From contig BLXT01003757.1 in assembly GCA_019648995.1 (NCBI GenBank), forward strand, positions 178,861-203,642: 24,782 bases of DNA, read 5' to 3'. The notes beneath the pieces are model-generated. The model did no database searches. It saw only the letters and a list, made by a program, of their open reading frames with translations, and was not told where the DNA came from. Both the position numbers and the translations under genes were made by a program. Positions 1 through 11,631 of the stretch are shown here, piece by piece; the first letter of the stretch is position 1, and the number at the start of each line of letters is the position of its first letter. Source of the stretch: Plakobranchus ocellatus (taxonomy: Eukaryota > Mollusca > Gastropoda > Plakobranchidae).

Positions 1-246
1 ACACACACCTCTTCTCACCTCTTTTTTTCCTCTCGCTCTCATTTGCTGAGCTTTGGACGAGATCTAGGCCTATTATTATACATGCGGCATGAACTCAAAG
101 CCACGTGGTTTTTTTTTTTTTTAAATAATTATATATGTAACTAACTTGTCGCTGACGAAATCTTCAAGGACTTTTCGATCTTGAGTTCGACTTGCGGCCC
201 CACTACCAATCCCTCAGCTAGACCAGGGCCTTGTACCATTTTTGAG
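1..246. other. Intergenic, possible decayed tRNA-SINE remnant
   Basis: No gene. GAGTTCGACTTGCGGCCCC at about 182-200 resembles a tRNA B box but no A box is clear. A T15 run lies at about 107-121. Confidence 0.4.
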
Positions 247-287
247 ACACACACACACACCCACACACCCACACATACACACACACA
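247..287. repeat. AC microsatellite, imperfect
   Basis: CA dinucleotides with CCC and T interruptions. Confidence 0.95.
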
Positions 288-519
288 TTCATGCACGCAA
301 ACAATCAAAACATCTCCTACGAGACCAATGGCGCAAAATCTATAAATTATCAGAAGTTGGTTTTTTTACCGCCTTAGACCTATTCCAATCAACTTAAGCT
401 ACGCTGTATCACACGTCAGACCCACAAAGGGAAAACGTTTAAATTTTACAAGATAAAACATACACGGCTCTTAAATTGCGCTGCGTTGCTCGTCATTCTT
501 TGACACGAGATTTGTGCGA

Positions 520-590
520 ATCCCTGCAGAAGGCTTCGAGTTCGAGCCTAAAAGCCTGAAATCACATTGCAGTGGACGGGCTATTTACGT
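520..590 (+). repeat. tRNA-derived SINE fragment
   Basis: The degenerate B box GAGTTCGAGCCT at 538-549 is followed by AGCCTGAAATCACATTG at 553-569. The latter is shared with the fuller copies at 5596 and 7905. The 5' half is not recognisable. Confidence 0.6.
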
Positions 591-728
591 AAAATTATAT
601 TATAGCTTGAAATCATACAATGGGTTTGTTCCGCCAGCTTGCGTCGTATTTATTTAGCAATATGATCGAAAATGTCTGTAAGGTCGAAGTGTTATAATTA
701 TTGTAACTTTGAATAGTAATGTCATTAT

Positions 729-782
729 ACACATTTCAAGCAAAAGTTTCATACGAATTTAAGTCCTGATTTGAAATCCTTT
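729..782. repeat. 54-bp direct repeat, copy 1
   Basis: ACACATTTCAAGCAAAAG through AAGTCCTGATTTGAAATCC. It is followed directly by the AT microsatellite. Confidence 0.75.
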
Positions 783-783
783 T

Positions 784-786
<3 letters not shown>

Positions 787-835
<49 letters not shown>

Positions 836-865
836 TATATATATATATATACACACACACATACA
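787..865. repeat. AT microsatellite grading into AC
   Basis: A long AT run with one AATT break, ending in a short ACACAC tract. Confidence 0.95.
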
Positions 866-1383
866 AATATAACTTTGTTGTAACTCATTAACATAGTGTA
901 GGTGTTATAACATTATAACGATCTGGGAAAATTCTATGACAAATTAAATCGTGGCACGATTTTCCTGTTACACACATTTCAAGCAAAGAGTTCATGCGAA
1001 TTAAAGTCCTGATTTGAATTCCTTTATATATAATTAAATTCTGATAGGACTCCACAAATTAAGGGGATAAAAACTTAGGAAAAAATCACTTGTGGTTGTC
1101 ATAGCACAGTGGCTGGTGAAGTCTACTGTTTTTAACTTCTTTTCCGAAACGTACGTTTTTATTGGTATGGTTGTAATTTCACTTCATTTCTGAGCTTACA
1201 ATCACAAATTGGTAGAGGGACCGTACGCCAAAGTCACGCATATAGGGTTTGGTTTACCCTGGCAACAACAATACCGGTAAAATAAAACGTGATAGGTTAA
1301 GAATGAAATACCGTGATTGAGATTAAAATATATATTTTATATTATGAGTGGAAGAAGAGCTCCATAGTCTATCAGGAAAACAG
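866..1383. other. Intergenic, no gene seen
   Basis: AT-rich DNA with the second copy of the 54-bp repeat. No other feature recognised. Confidence 0.7.
972..1025. repeat. 54-bp direct repeat, copy 2
   Basis: ACACATTTCAAGCAAAGAG through AAGTCCTGATTTGAATTCC, about 88% identical to copy 1 by eye and also followed by TATATATA. The pair looks like a diverged duplication that included the start of the AT tract. Confidence 0.75.
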
Positions 1384-1480
1384 ATTAGCCAGTGGTGAAA
1401 TGGTTAGCAAACCTGCCCTGAGATTTACAGGGGGTATCTCGTGTGCGAATGTTTGAGGGCCAAAAAGTCTGAAATAATTT
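1384..1480 (+). repeat. tRNA-derived SINE, decayed copy
   Basis: CAGTGGTGAAATGGTTAGCA matches the A-box region, and CCTGCCCTGAGATTTACAGG the anticodon-arm region of the copy at 5596. The B box is degraded; AAAAAGTCTGAAATAAT corresponds to the shared tail. Confidence 0.6.
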
Positions 1481-4400
1481 AATAGTGTGCCTGTCACACA
1501 AAAGCAATTTCATACAGTTCTACTACATTCATGTCAAGCACTAAACAAGTTAAGTGAGTCCCAGGCAACTTACCAGCAAAAACTTAACCTGCAAACCAAC
1601 CAATCACGTAAGCAAGGCAATAAACAGTCATTCAATTCAACATGAATTTACCAGATAATCATAAAACCAACCAACCCATGCATCAACCCAATAACAAACG
1701 AATCAAAAGCCCAAAAAAAAAACTTCAGAAATATAAAAATCTAGCTTACAAAAAAAAGTAAATACATAAATCAACACAATAAAACAAGCATCTACTCAAA
1801 CAAAGAAACAATTTCCAACGCAACCAAACATTTTACTCTGCCAACCTACCAACTTATGTTGAGAAACAAGCTTTGTGCCCAACGCAGGACTGTTAGCCTT
1901 ACAGAGAGATAGTAAAAAAAACGTTATAGTGTCGATGTAGCTCTGAATAAACTATAATCACAGCAAATGGGAGGAGCACTCGGAACCACGGCTAAACTGA
2001 AAGCAAAAGCTTGAGTTCTTAAAGTTGTGAAACCGTGACTTTTAGGGACTGAGCCTCAAGTCGGTGTCTATAAGGGAGGTCTTCATCGTCAATTTTCTAT
2101 TCATCAAACATGCGGATCGTATTGTACGATGGACTTATGGTTTGTTTGTTTTTTAATGTCGCCACTAGAGCAACTTTTTTAGATCTTTGAATGCCCTTTC
2201 TTGGTGTTTCTGCTGTAAATGCCTCCATAATGACTCCGTGAGAACATTTTGATACACCCGTCATTTCCTTAACTATGTATTCTGTATTCATTTGGAAACA
2301 GTAGTGTTGTTCTGAAAACTGCAAGGGCCTCCTGTCTTCAGTTCATTCCCGCCACCGCCTGGTTTGGAGGAGGAAAAGAAATGATAAAGAGAGAGAGGGG
2401 CGAAGTTTATCTGGTTGAAACCGAGGGTTTTCTGTGACCAGTGATATTTTTCTTTCATTGCTTTTACATGGAATTGTTTGAGATATTCAGAAATTTTGTA
2501 ATTTGTTGATGATTCTGAGGACTAAATCACCAGGATAATATGTTCGTATCTTGCTGTAACCTTATTATGATAAAAGTCTTCTATTGATAAAACCATAATT
2601 TGAACGGTCTAACATTGCTTAATTATGGTTTCTGGCAGCATATCAACGGCACCGGGTTCATTTCTTCCTCTATATACTTTTTGTTCGTATCTCTCATTAT
2701 TCCTTTATTCTCAATTTCTGAAAGCTATTTTTTCGCCACGCTAGAATGAATACAAATGTAATCATAGTTTTCTTCTTTGTTCCGCCTCCTATTCTTTCTA
2801 TTTCTCTTCCTTCTTTACGCTTTTAGAATTGCGATATGCTTGGTTCCATTTCATTTTCTCTCTTTTTTTTTTTTTTTGACTCTTTAACTTTTGATTCCAT
2901 TCTGTGTTGGTGCTACTCACGGTATATCCATCACCACTCGAGCTGTCAGAGGGAAGCCGTGCACCAACGCGTATCTTCTGTCGTTCTATCGCTCAGTCTC
3001 TGCAGTTTGTCTGTCTACAGAAGTCTTCAATCAAGATATTTTCCCGCAGCAGACTGACTATGACCTGAGCATTAATTTAGATTCGTATTCCCTTCCGAAC
3101 AAGATGATATGAATAATTATTGCATTATATTAAGTACCCCGATAACCAGCATATTATTTAATTTATGGTCTACTAAACTTAATGCATTTATTATGCATAT
3201 CATCTTAGTTTTAAGGAGAAGACGCGGGTGACATGGGTCTCCGTGTAAGTTACTGCACCAGTTGCGGTACCTTTCTGAATGAAGAATGTAGGAAATTATC
3301 AATGTTCTCGACCTGAATGCGGTATATTTGAAACCGATGACCTGAATGTCCACAATACTTAAGTTTGTGGAGTTCAAGGGAAGCCGTATCCAGAAATGTG
3401 TCTGTGCATTTTTCCTGTCTCTCTTCTTACTGACTATCACCTCCCTCTATCTGAGCACCCTTTTCTTCCTCTCAATGTACTTTAAGACGTCTGCCTGTTC
3501 ATTTCTCTCTGAAGTTATTTTTATGTTTTGCACTCTGTTTCTATTTCTCTTTCTCCCCTTTCTCCCTTCATCTTTCATTGTTATTGTCTAGATTTCTTTT
3601 TTATAATTCACCATATTCGCTTCTCCTACAGCCTCCACTGATATTTTATGCAGTTATTGTTTTCTTAGGTACAAATTTTTCTACAACCACTTTTATCTTC
3701 TTTATCAGGTTTTTTTTTTTCATCATCATTTTGTGATCTGTCAAGATTTTGTACAATAAATGTTTCCAATCTAATTGTGGTCCGGCTATAATGAGGCAAC
3801 CAAACATTACGTCTACAGGATCGTTGCTCAAAAGGTGTTTAAGGACGTTGCCATTCAAGACCAAGATAATTTAACCCTTGTAAGCCTTGTAGACATTTGG
3901 GATCTTTGTGCTACATATAGAATACAGAAGCAGTGCACAGCAATCACATCGGTCGTACTGAGATGATCTGTAGCACCAGGAGCAAACACTACAAGCAACT
4001 GACAAAGACTGATCCGAGAGGTCATTCCCTCTCTCACAGTTGGCTGCTTAAAACAACCCCGTGTCTGAGAATATCACTAGGGCAAACTGTCTGAAGCTTC
4101 CGATTTTCCTTTAGAAGCATTGGTAATGCAGTGCTGGACAAATTCACCTTGGCTTCAACCTACACCAACCCTTTGTCACGGACGGGACACAGTGGTAGAG
4201 AGTCACCACATGTCTGGAACATTCCCTTGATTGTCGCTTGTGCGATCTTGTAAGAATGGAGTTTCTTTCAAGACATCCAAGCATACATCACATCCTTGAT
4301 TCTATCCTTGCTCTAATAAATACCCTAAAGTCAACCATTATTCTGCCGCCTCGTCGATTTAGTCTTTACAGGTAGTTTTTTTTTTTTTTTAACGGAGAAA

Positions 4401-5590
4401 TTTGACAATAAAGTAAGTAAAACAAGCAAATAAACAAAAAACAAACTGGAGGCAGTGAAGTGCAGATTCCACATTCAGCATCATCATCAATACTTCGTGT
4501 AAGGGTATGGACAGACTCCCATTTTCATCTCTATATTTCAGCTGTACTATGGCTTTCTTTCCACACACGGCCTATCTCTTATACTCATGTTTTCTTCCGC
4601 TATCCTCTTTCAAAATGATTTTTTAAAGAACTATCGATCGCTAGCATTTCCATTAGAAGGTCTCTGTCCTTCGGTCTTGATAAACTAAGTTCATTCATTT
4701 TGAAGAGCATATGGCCAGTGGACTCTTGACATTTTTCTGAGGCAAGTCTTTATGAAGCTTTGAAGTCATTTCGTCTCTGTTCGTTGGACCTTAAGTCTTC
4801 CTGCTTTGTATTTAGCATTTGAGTACGAGTGGAGCAGTTTAAAATGTACTTGTGTTTCTTAAAGCTTCTTGATATTTCTGTCTAAATTTCTTTTGATTTA
4901 GATTCCTATTCAAGTACCATTATATTTCCCTTGGTAAGCAAACCTCCTTACCACATCCAAATATTCACTATCTACTGTAATTGCCTACGTATATGCTGTA
5001 TTTGTATTTTATTTTTAAGCCATTCGTAGGTGTATCTTCAGCCTAACATTTTTTGATACGATCCGTGTTGAGAATGGCTGTTTTGCTTTGCACCAATTGA
5101 TTGTTGGCGTTGTTACAAAAAAGAATAACACCTAGTAAGTCACCTTTGAAGAAACAGGACCAGGCTGTTTATACTCATGGCAATTTTTACACAACTCGAC
5201 AATATTTGAAATTTAAATAACCCAGAATGTAGGATCATTAGAAAAAATCGTAACAATGTTCTTTTAGATCCAATTCATTTTAGCAATTAATAAAAAAGAA
5301 TACTGGTCGGTGCTAAAAACGTAACAATAAGTAACTCTGATACCATTAATGAATGTTGAAATCGGTATATCAACACTTACTCATTTAAATCATAGCTGAG
5401 ACGCACTGGGAAGTTGGGTAACAACCAGGCAACTAAACCTTTCAAGTTCGCCAAAGAAAAAGTTACACAAAAAAATTTACTCATATAAACTTTCTCCAGA
5501 GGTCAAGAATAAGATGTCTTGTAAAATAAGTTGCTTGAAACAACTTGGTATCTTCAATATATATGGAACAAATTGCTATTCCTCTTTAGC
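1481..5590. other. Intergenic, no gene seen
   Basis: About 4.1 kb with only short unsupported frames (under 110 codons). It includes A-rich (1590-1850) and pyrimidine-rich (2660-2880, 3410-3600) stretches and an 11-bp inverted repeat AAACCATAATT / AATTATGGTTT (2590-2600 and 2621-2631). No splice-compatible conserved protein block was recognised on either strand. Confidence 0.65.
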
Positions 5591-5595
5591 CTAAT

Positions 5596-5745
5596 AGGGG
5601 CATCGGTGGAAAAGTGGATAGCGAATCAGCCCTGAGATCTGCAGGGACCCTTCTGTCGGGGGTTCGAGCCCTGTCGCCGGCGCCCTAGCCTGTCGGAGGG
5701 CCTGAAAGCCCGAGATCACCTTGTTGTGAACTGACAATTTAAAAA
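5596..5745 (+). repeat. tRNA-derived SINE, best-preserved copy
   Basis: A Pol III A-box-like TGGAAAAGTGGATAGCG (5607-5623) and a near-consensus B box GGTTCGAGCCC (5661-5671), spaced as in a tRNA. These are followed by a non-tRNA block ending in AGCCCGAGATCACCTTGTTG (5707-5726) and an A/T-rich tail. A 63-codon frame on the opposite strand is a shadow of this repeat. Confidence 0.8.
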
Positions 5746-5859
5746 AAAAATTTTTTTTTAATGACAATTCAAAAAAAGACAAACCTTTAGCCTAATATTT
5801 AAATGATTTCACAATTTTTTCCCCCGAATATCTTACTTGTATTTGAAAGGGACGGACTG

Positions 5860-6010
5860 CCTGTTAGAGGAAGTGATGGATTGAAACCCAGTAATCACCA
5901 TTCTGTGGCGGAATGGGCAGAACGATCGATTACTCAAACTGAGATTGTGTCTTTAGCATGGACTAAACTTGGACTCTTCCGCCCCGGATACCGAGGTCAA
6001 AGGTGGATTC
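5860..6010 (+). repeat. tRNA-like SINE sequence, weak
   Basis: TGTGGCGGAATGGGCAGAACG (5904-5924) fits an A box, but no good B box follows. It abuts two further tRNA-like copies, so it is probably part of a nested SINE cluster. Confidence 0.4.
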
Positions 6011-6020
6011 AAGGATAGGA

Positions 6021-6110
6021 GGAGCGTGCCGTAATGGCTTGTCGCATTCTCGATCTGTGGCTCGTGGGTTCGAATGCCTCTTACACTACCTTTAGAAGTG
6101 CAGTCTCTTT
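6021..6110 (+). repeat. tRNA-derived SINE copy
   Basis: GTGCCGTAATGGCTTGTCGC (6026-6045) as A box, with the B box GGTTCGAATGCC at 6067-6078. The middle differs from the 5596 family, so a second SINE family is likely. Confidence 0.55.
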
Positions 6111-6120
6111 GAAAAACCGC

Positions 6121-6212
6121 GGCATCAGTGTGGCGCAGTTGAGAGCGAACTCGGCCTGAAACCTGTAGGGGCTATATCATCTAGGTCGCTGGTTCGCTCT
6201 GCCATCAGCGCT
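6121..6212 (+). repeat. tRNA-derived SINE copy, same family as 5596
   Basis: The A box TGGCGCAGTTGAGAGCG (6131-6147) is the closest to consensus in the window. Then GAACTCGGCCTGAAACCTGT matches the 5596 copy, and the B box GGTTCGCTCTG is at 6191-6201. Confidence 0.7.
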
Positions 6213-6654
6213 TAGCTAAGCGGAGACCACTGAGACTGAAAAGAAGTAGGCAGATCGGAAATTCGGCTTCGATGCAGCCAACTTTGAATGTACGCTTCTG
6301 AGTACTTAAGGAGAGAAATTTACTGCCATATATTGATATGGTCATTCTCGTAACGTTTCCACGCGACATATTAGCAAGCGTGCCAGACAATACAATACAA
6401 TCACAAACATCCAAATGGGCTACAGAATTGATTGATGTACACACAACTGTCTCCTTAACTCCAAATCCTTCTGAATGTCTCTGAGGGCCTCGAAGAGGAT
6501 ATATTAATAAAATTTAGATAATCTGTGAAGTAAACATGATGTGTCACTTAAAAATGCAAGTCTCATTAACTTTCACACTCTAAGCAAGCACACACGTGTT
6601 GTTACAAGTGTTGCTTTGTAATGTTTATCGATGGCTTCTTTTGCATGGTTCGAG

Positions 6655-6800
6655 AGCGTTGGTGCCTCGAAGTTGGTGATCTTGGCCTGGAATCTGCAGA
6701 TATATTTTTATTTAATTGATTCTGCAGCAATATTTTTTTTGGAATGATTTTTGTTTTTTAGGGGGGGGGGTGAGGGGTTCAAATCCTGAGGTCACGCAAA
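6655..6800 (+). repeat. tRNA-derived SINE split by AT-rich insert
   Basis: GTTGGTGATCTTGGCCTGGA matches the family 5' half. About 65 bp of AT-rich DNA follows, bounded by CTGCAG at 6694-6699 and 6722-6727 and a T/G-run stretch. Then the B box GGTTCAAATCC appears at 6777-6787. Confidence 0.55.
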
Positions 6801-7174
6801 TGTGAGCAACTTGTATTATATGAATCAAACAGCATGCCAGGCTGGATCTTAGAACATCAAAGTATTATTACGAATATGGGTGGGAATCAGATTGTATGGT
6901 TGCAACTTAAGTCACCACTCGATCGCAGTTAAGAAGTAGGTAAAAACTAAAGATTATCTTCAGGGCTCTTGGTGCAAATTGCTTTGAACCAGTAAATTAA
7001 GAGTTATGATAATTATCGTTATCACTACTACCACCACCACAACCATCAATGGCTTACGCAAGAAAGATCTAGTAAATGCAATCCTGATTTCTTGTCTTAC
7101 TAAGTTTTTGTCTCTAGTTTTCATCTTATCTGCCAGATATTGCTGTTGTTCGTGTACTATTTAGTTTATTTTTG

Positions 7175-7327
<153 letters not shown>

Positions 7328-7577
7328 ATGGTGATGGCAGAGGGGGCGAGGCGGCGACGGTGGCAGTGGCAACAGTAGTCGCAGTCGTGATAATGGTAGC
7401 TTTAGCATCACCAGCAGTGGTGATATCTGTAGTAGCAGCAGCAATAGTGCGGAAGCAGAAGCAGTAGCAATAGTAAAAAATATCGTGAACGTCTTAACTT
7501 TAAGATAGGTTGCGAAATCCAAGGTTTTCACAGTAAGGGGAGGAGTGGGAACGAAAACAGGTAGATAGTTATTTAGC

Positions 7578-7578
<1 letters not shown>

Positions 7579-7611
<33 letters not shown>
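7579..7611. repeat. AG microsatellite
   Basis: An uninterrupted AG dinucleotide run, followed by G/A-rich sequence. Confidence 0.97.
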
Positions 7612-7613
<2 letters not shown>

Positions 7614-7904
7614 GGGGGGAGGAAAAAACCTACTCAAGTTCCGACAAATTTCTAACTTAAGTCTAGGTGTTCGATTTTGACTAGTAGTATCTCTAAAAAC
7701 AAGGAAAGTCCATTTTTACTCAGATTAACTCGTACTTTAAACAATGATTTAGTATATAAAAAATGTAGTCAAAGAAAATTAGAAGTGAAGAATGTATCTG
7801 GCAAGAATAAGTTTAGCTTATTTTTCACTTAGAGATCTGATCCAAATTGCAAAAAGGGATGAAATCTCATAAATCATATACTTTTTTTTTTTTATTTCTG
7901 CACT

Positions 7905-8042
7905 TTGTGTGGTGGAGCACATTGGATAGGGAACTCGCCGCGTAATTTGAAAGGATCGTTGTGTTTGGAGTTCAAGCCGCGCCACCGACGCCTTGGCCTG
8001 ATGGAGGTACTGAGAGCCCGAAATCACTTTGTTGTTCCTGTC
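7905..8042 (+). repeat. tRNA-derived SINE, full-length decayed copy
   Basis: TGGTGGAGCACATTGGATAGG (7910-7930), then GGAACTCGCCG, a degraded B box GGAGTTCAAGCCGC (7967-7980), and the tail AGCCCGAAATCACTTTGTTG (8015-8034), nearly the same as the 5596 tail. Confidence 0.72.
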
Positions 8043-8133
8043 ATTTATTACTACTTTTAATTTAGTCATATGATTATAACCTAAGTATTGTATTCCAGAT
8101 TGCACTCTCTGTTATTATCCTCTGTTTTTATCG

Positions 8134-8187
8134 CTGCTGCTGCTGCTGCTGCTGCTATTGTTGTTGTTGTTGTTGTTGTTGTTGTTC

Positions 8188-8219
<32 letters not shown>

Positions 8220-8258
8220 GCTGTTGTTGTTGTTGTTCTGTTGCTGTAGTCGTTGTTC

Positions 8259-8332
<74 letters not shown>
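8134..8332. repeat. Compound trinucleotide tract CTG-TTG-TTA
   Basis: Seven CTG (8134-8154), then TTG repeats with CTG and TTC interruptions to about 8260, then a TTA/ATT run to 8332. Confidence 0.97.
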
Positions 8333-8340
<8 letters not shown>

Positions 8341-11328
8341 AACATTAAAGGACATGATATGTCATCTCTCTGATCGGACAGATGAAGGGACATGAAGATG
8401 AATAACAATAAAATAATGAGCCTGTACACTGGTACAGGAGAGGTGGGGTGAATTGTGTTGGGACATTCTTAAGCCTTCTTTTTATTTGTTTTGGTTTAAT
8501 CATTTTCTTGTCATTGATTTCTAAAAAAAATGTTTTGCGCTTTTTGGAGTTATATTTCGGTTACTCTATGTTTGATTTATGTGGAATGACAAATTATTTA
8601 TGAGAAAATGATGAACGGCCTTGTCGTGTGACGGAAAAAAAAATTCAGCCTCATTCAAAATCTCGAGATCACCGGTTCTGAAAGTCAAGAAGTGATCGAG
8701 AGTCTAATAAAATAAAATTTTAGCCATTCACTCTGAACCATGTGTGGGCTAACCAACTCATATGTTTGTCCTTGTTGATCCTACCGAAGGCCAAGAAACC
8801 TATTGAGGTCGTAAAGTTTGAAATCATAAGAGAACTATGCTTATTCGACCATTAATAATACAAAAAAGCAAGCTTGATTATAAAATGATTTGACACATGT
8901 TAAAATATTTTGACTTTATATGTTTTACATCATAAGTCCCTATCCTCGTGGCCTGACTAGTGCAATAACACTGTTACAACTTATCTAGTGTTAGGAATGG
9001 AGGCTCATTATACAAAACCTCCCAAAAAAATTACTAAAATCCGGCCATTTTTAGAATGAGGCTTGATGCTTTCGAATACTGAGCAAGGAACAGTTATGCA
9101 GGCTAGATCTAGATAGAAAGTGATAGCTGATCTGCCCACATAAAATATGCTATTAAGAGCTGCAGCCAAGGGAAGCAAGCTCTCAATCAAAATTTAGCTC
9201 ATAATTATAGAAATGCTGGATACCCATGAAAAAAATTAATTACTCTTCGCTTTTGTGAATCGCCAATCATTTAGTTTACTTATTAGAATGTAATGAAGTT
9301 TTTTAATTGTTTTTTGGTTGGTTTTTTTTTTTTTAGGTTGACAAATCTGACAATATAAACTTGCAGCACACGTCGCCTACTTGAAGAATTTTGTGATGAC
9401 TATATAAACACCATTAGACTATAACAGGCTTCCATCTGAACATTTTCTGTTAGACCCTGAGCTACCGAGTACAATGGATAGAGGATAAAGCCTCAACCTA
9501 GAACATAGTGTGTGCTTGAGAAAAGAGTCCATATGAGACAGAAAGGTCGAATAAGTCACTGTAGCATAAAATAATTTATTTGTATGTAATCGATTTGTAT
9601 CCATTTTTAATTGATGCAGATGTTTTTTTAAGAAATTTTGTCTCTAAGCAATTTAAGTTAATTTTATAAAAAGTTGATTGACCTGGTTCAGTCTTTTAAA
9701 TCGCACAAAAAAATGAGGTGAAGTCTGTACTATTTTGCCTATCCACTATTCGGACTATAACTTATTTTGTTTAGAATCTTTTATCAGCGCGGTTTTTAAA
9801 TATACTTTTTTGTGCATAAACATGTGCTTGGGAAGAGCAGTATGTGAACATGGCGCTTGAAATATTTAGATAGATGGAAAATAAACCGCCGATTCCTTTA
9901 ATTTTTTTGTTTTTAATTATTTTAAAACGCGTAGTGTTAAAAATGTTGTCCACTAGCTCCTTCAAACCCACTGCACGTCGAGCTACAGAATGTTTAGGAT
10001 GAGTAGACTTAGAAACATCAAAGTTACATTTTTACTATCTTTTCTCAAACAAATTAAAAACAAAGGAGGCATGAAATCAACCGTTTCTGTTTCTACCCTC
10101 GAACTTTGCAATGTACCATTGGACTGAAATCTTATATAATATCGCACCAACCAAGCATATGTTATAATGAACAAAAAAAAAAAAAAAAAAGAGGCTACTC
10201 AAAAAAAGCGATTAAAAAAAAACCCAGACCATTTTTCCGGGTACCTAAAATTTTACCTAGATTATGATAGCTAGGCAAAAGGGGCATGAGGACAGAAGGA
10301 AATAAAATGCAGTAAATCTTTGATAGATCTACCCGCAAATTTATAGATATTGAGACTTAATCATTCAAAATTCTATTGGGTAGCCCACAGCTTGATAAGG
10401 AAAATGTTCAGATGGAAACCTGTATTGATCCACATTTCGTTATCACAAATCCCGTATACAGATGTGTGCCATTATTGTGTGTCGTTCAATCTGACAACGT
10501 AGAGAATGATCTAAAATATTTCCAAAATGTTTATTTTCTCAATCGAAAATTTATGATACCTATTTAGTGCAATCTACACAAACTTCAGGACATAACTAAC
10601 GGCCATAGCCAGCCAAAGATCTTGATTAAAAAAAAAAACAAAAAAAAAAAAAAACAAAGTCTCTTCTTGGAAAAAAAAGCATAATGTGGCATTAGAGATC
10701 ATCCGTGATTCCCTTGCTCAGAGAAAACTTTACTTTTTCCAAAAGAAGAAAAAGAAAGCCAAAATTATTAATCTATAGGCTGACATAAGAGGTCATACAA
10801 AGTTGCCAGCTCAAAGAAAACTTCATCAATGATTTTTTTTTTAAAGCAAAGTTTGAGCTAATTAAATATATTTAAAAACAAATTGGCGTTTTCCAAGAGC
10901 TTGGATTAGTTATTGAAACAATTCCAGTGTTAGAATGTTATTACCACTGTTACTTTTTCACTTCAGTGGGCATCGATAGAGAACGTTCCAAAAAGCATGT
11001 TAGTCAGCCACATAAACATTGCACACGTTGAAAACTATCGATATGATTTCGAACATTTGATTTTCATTGCTACGAAGTCCTTATTTTATTATCATTTTTT
11101 TTTTTGTTTTGTTTCAATCATAAAAGATAATGAGCACAAAGGAAACAAATGTGAAAAAGGCAGTCGCTAAACGGGGGCATGGCATTTTTTAAAAAAAATT
11201 TAAGAAAAGAAAGGCTCTCTTCACTATCTTTAAGACCAAATGCAAACAATGCGATTTAATTATGACATCCATTTAGTTTCTTTAAAGCTGTGCCTACTTC
11301 CAAACGGTGGATCTAGATCTATGCTAGT
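8333..11328. other. Intergenic, no gene seen
   Basis: About 3 kb of AT-rich sequence with A and T homopolymers (for example about 10171-10190 and 10627-10655). The frames present are short and unlike known families. Confidence 0.65.
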
Positions 11329-11333
11329 AAAAC

Positions 11334-11626
11334 CAGGGCCGGATCAAGAATTCAGAAAAGAGATTTTCTATTGGAGGAGGGAGGGGGAAGGCCTCTCCCC
11401 TCATTGGGGGTATAATGGAAAACGTTCCCTTTTTTTNNNNNNNNNNNNNNNGGGGGGGGGGGGGGGGGGGTGTGAAGCTGACGAATTTTTGCAATCAATT
11501 TGTGAGGAAAATGTGGCGTCTTCTAGCACTAAAATAGTACATAATCGACATCCACAGGTACATAACTTTTGCAGGGGAGGGGTTCCTGAACTCCTGCCCC
11601 TCGCCCTCCCCCCGGATCCGGCCCTG
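11334..11626. mobile_element. Small DNA transposon with CAGGGCCGGATC ends (hAT-like MITE)
   Basis: 12-bp perfect terminal inverted repeats (CAGGGCCGGATC on both ends) flanked by AAAAC at 11329-11333 and 11627-11631. The interior is short and G/C-run rich, encodes nothing, and contains a 15-N gap before a run of 19 G. CAGGGCCGG-type ends are familiar from hAT-like non-autonomous elements; most hATs leave 8-bp duplications, so the 5-bp flank makes the superfamily uncertain. A frame of 134 codons spanning it reads through the Ns and is not a gene. Confidence 0.65.
11437..11451. other. Assembly gap (15 N)
   Basis: Fifteen undetermined bases between a T run and a G run. The true length is probably unknown because both flanks are homopolymers. 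Confidence 0.98.
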
Positions 11627-11631
11627 AAAAC

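Noticed and set aside
3117..4037. Several frames of 60-107 codons (for example minus 3117-3440, plus 3775-3966)
   Set aside because: Length expected by chance; no family motifs, splice-consistent extension or codon signal.
4490..5000. Suspected LINE reverse-transcriptase remnant on the minus strand
   Set aside because: Trial translation gave no FADD-like or other reverse-transcriptase motif and many stops.
5596..5690. Possible functional tRNA gene
   Set aside because: A and B boxes are present, but the cloverleaf stems do not pair well and the sequence continues into a repeated non-tRNA tail shared by other copies, so SINE is the better call.
8620..8690. Possible SINE remnant (CGAGATCACCGGTTCTGAA)
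   Set aside because: B-box match is poor and no A box at the right distance is convincing.
9450..9500. Possible further SINE copy (GAGTACAATGGATAGAGG)
   Set aside because: Only a weak A-box resemblance, with no B box or shared tail.
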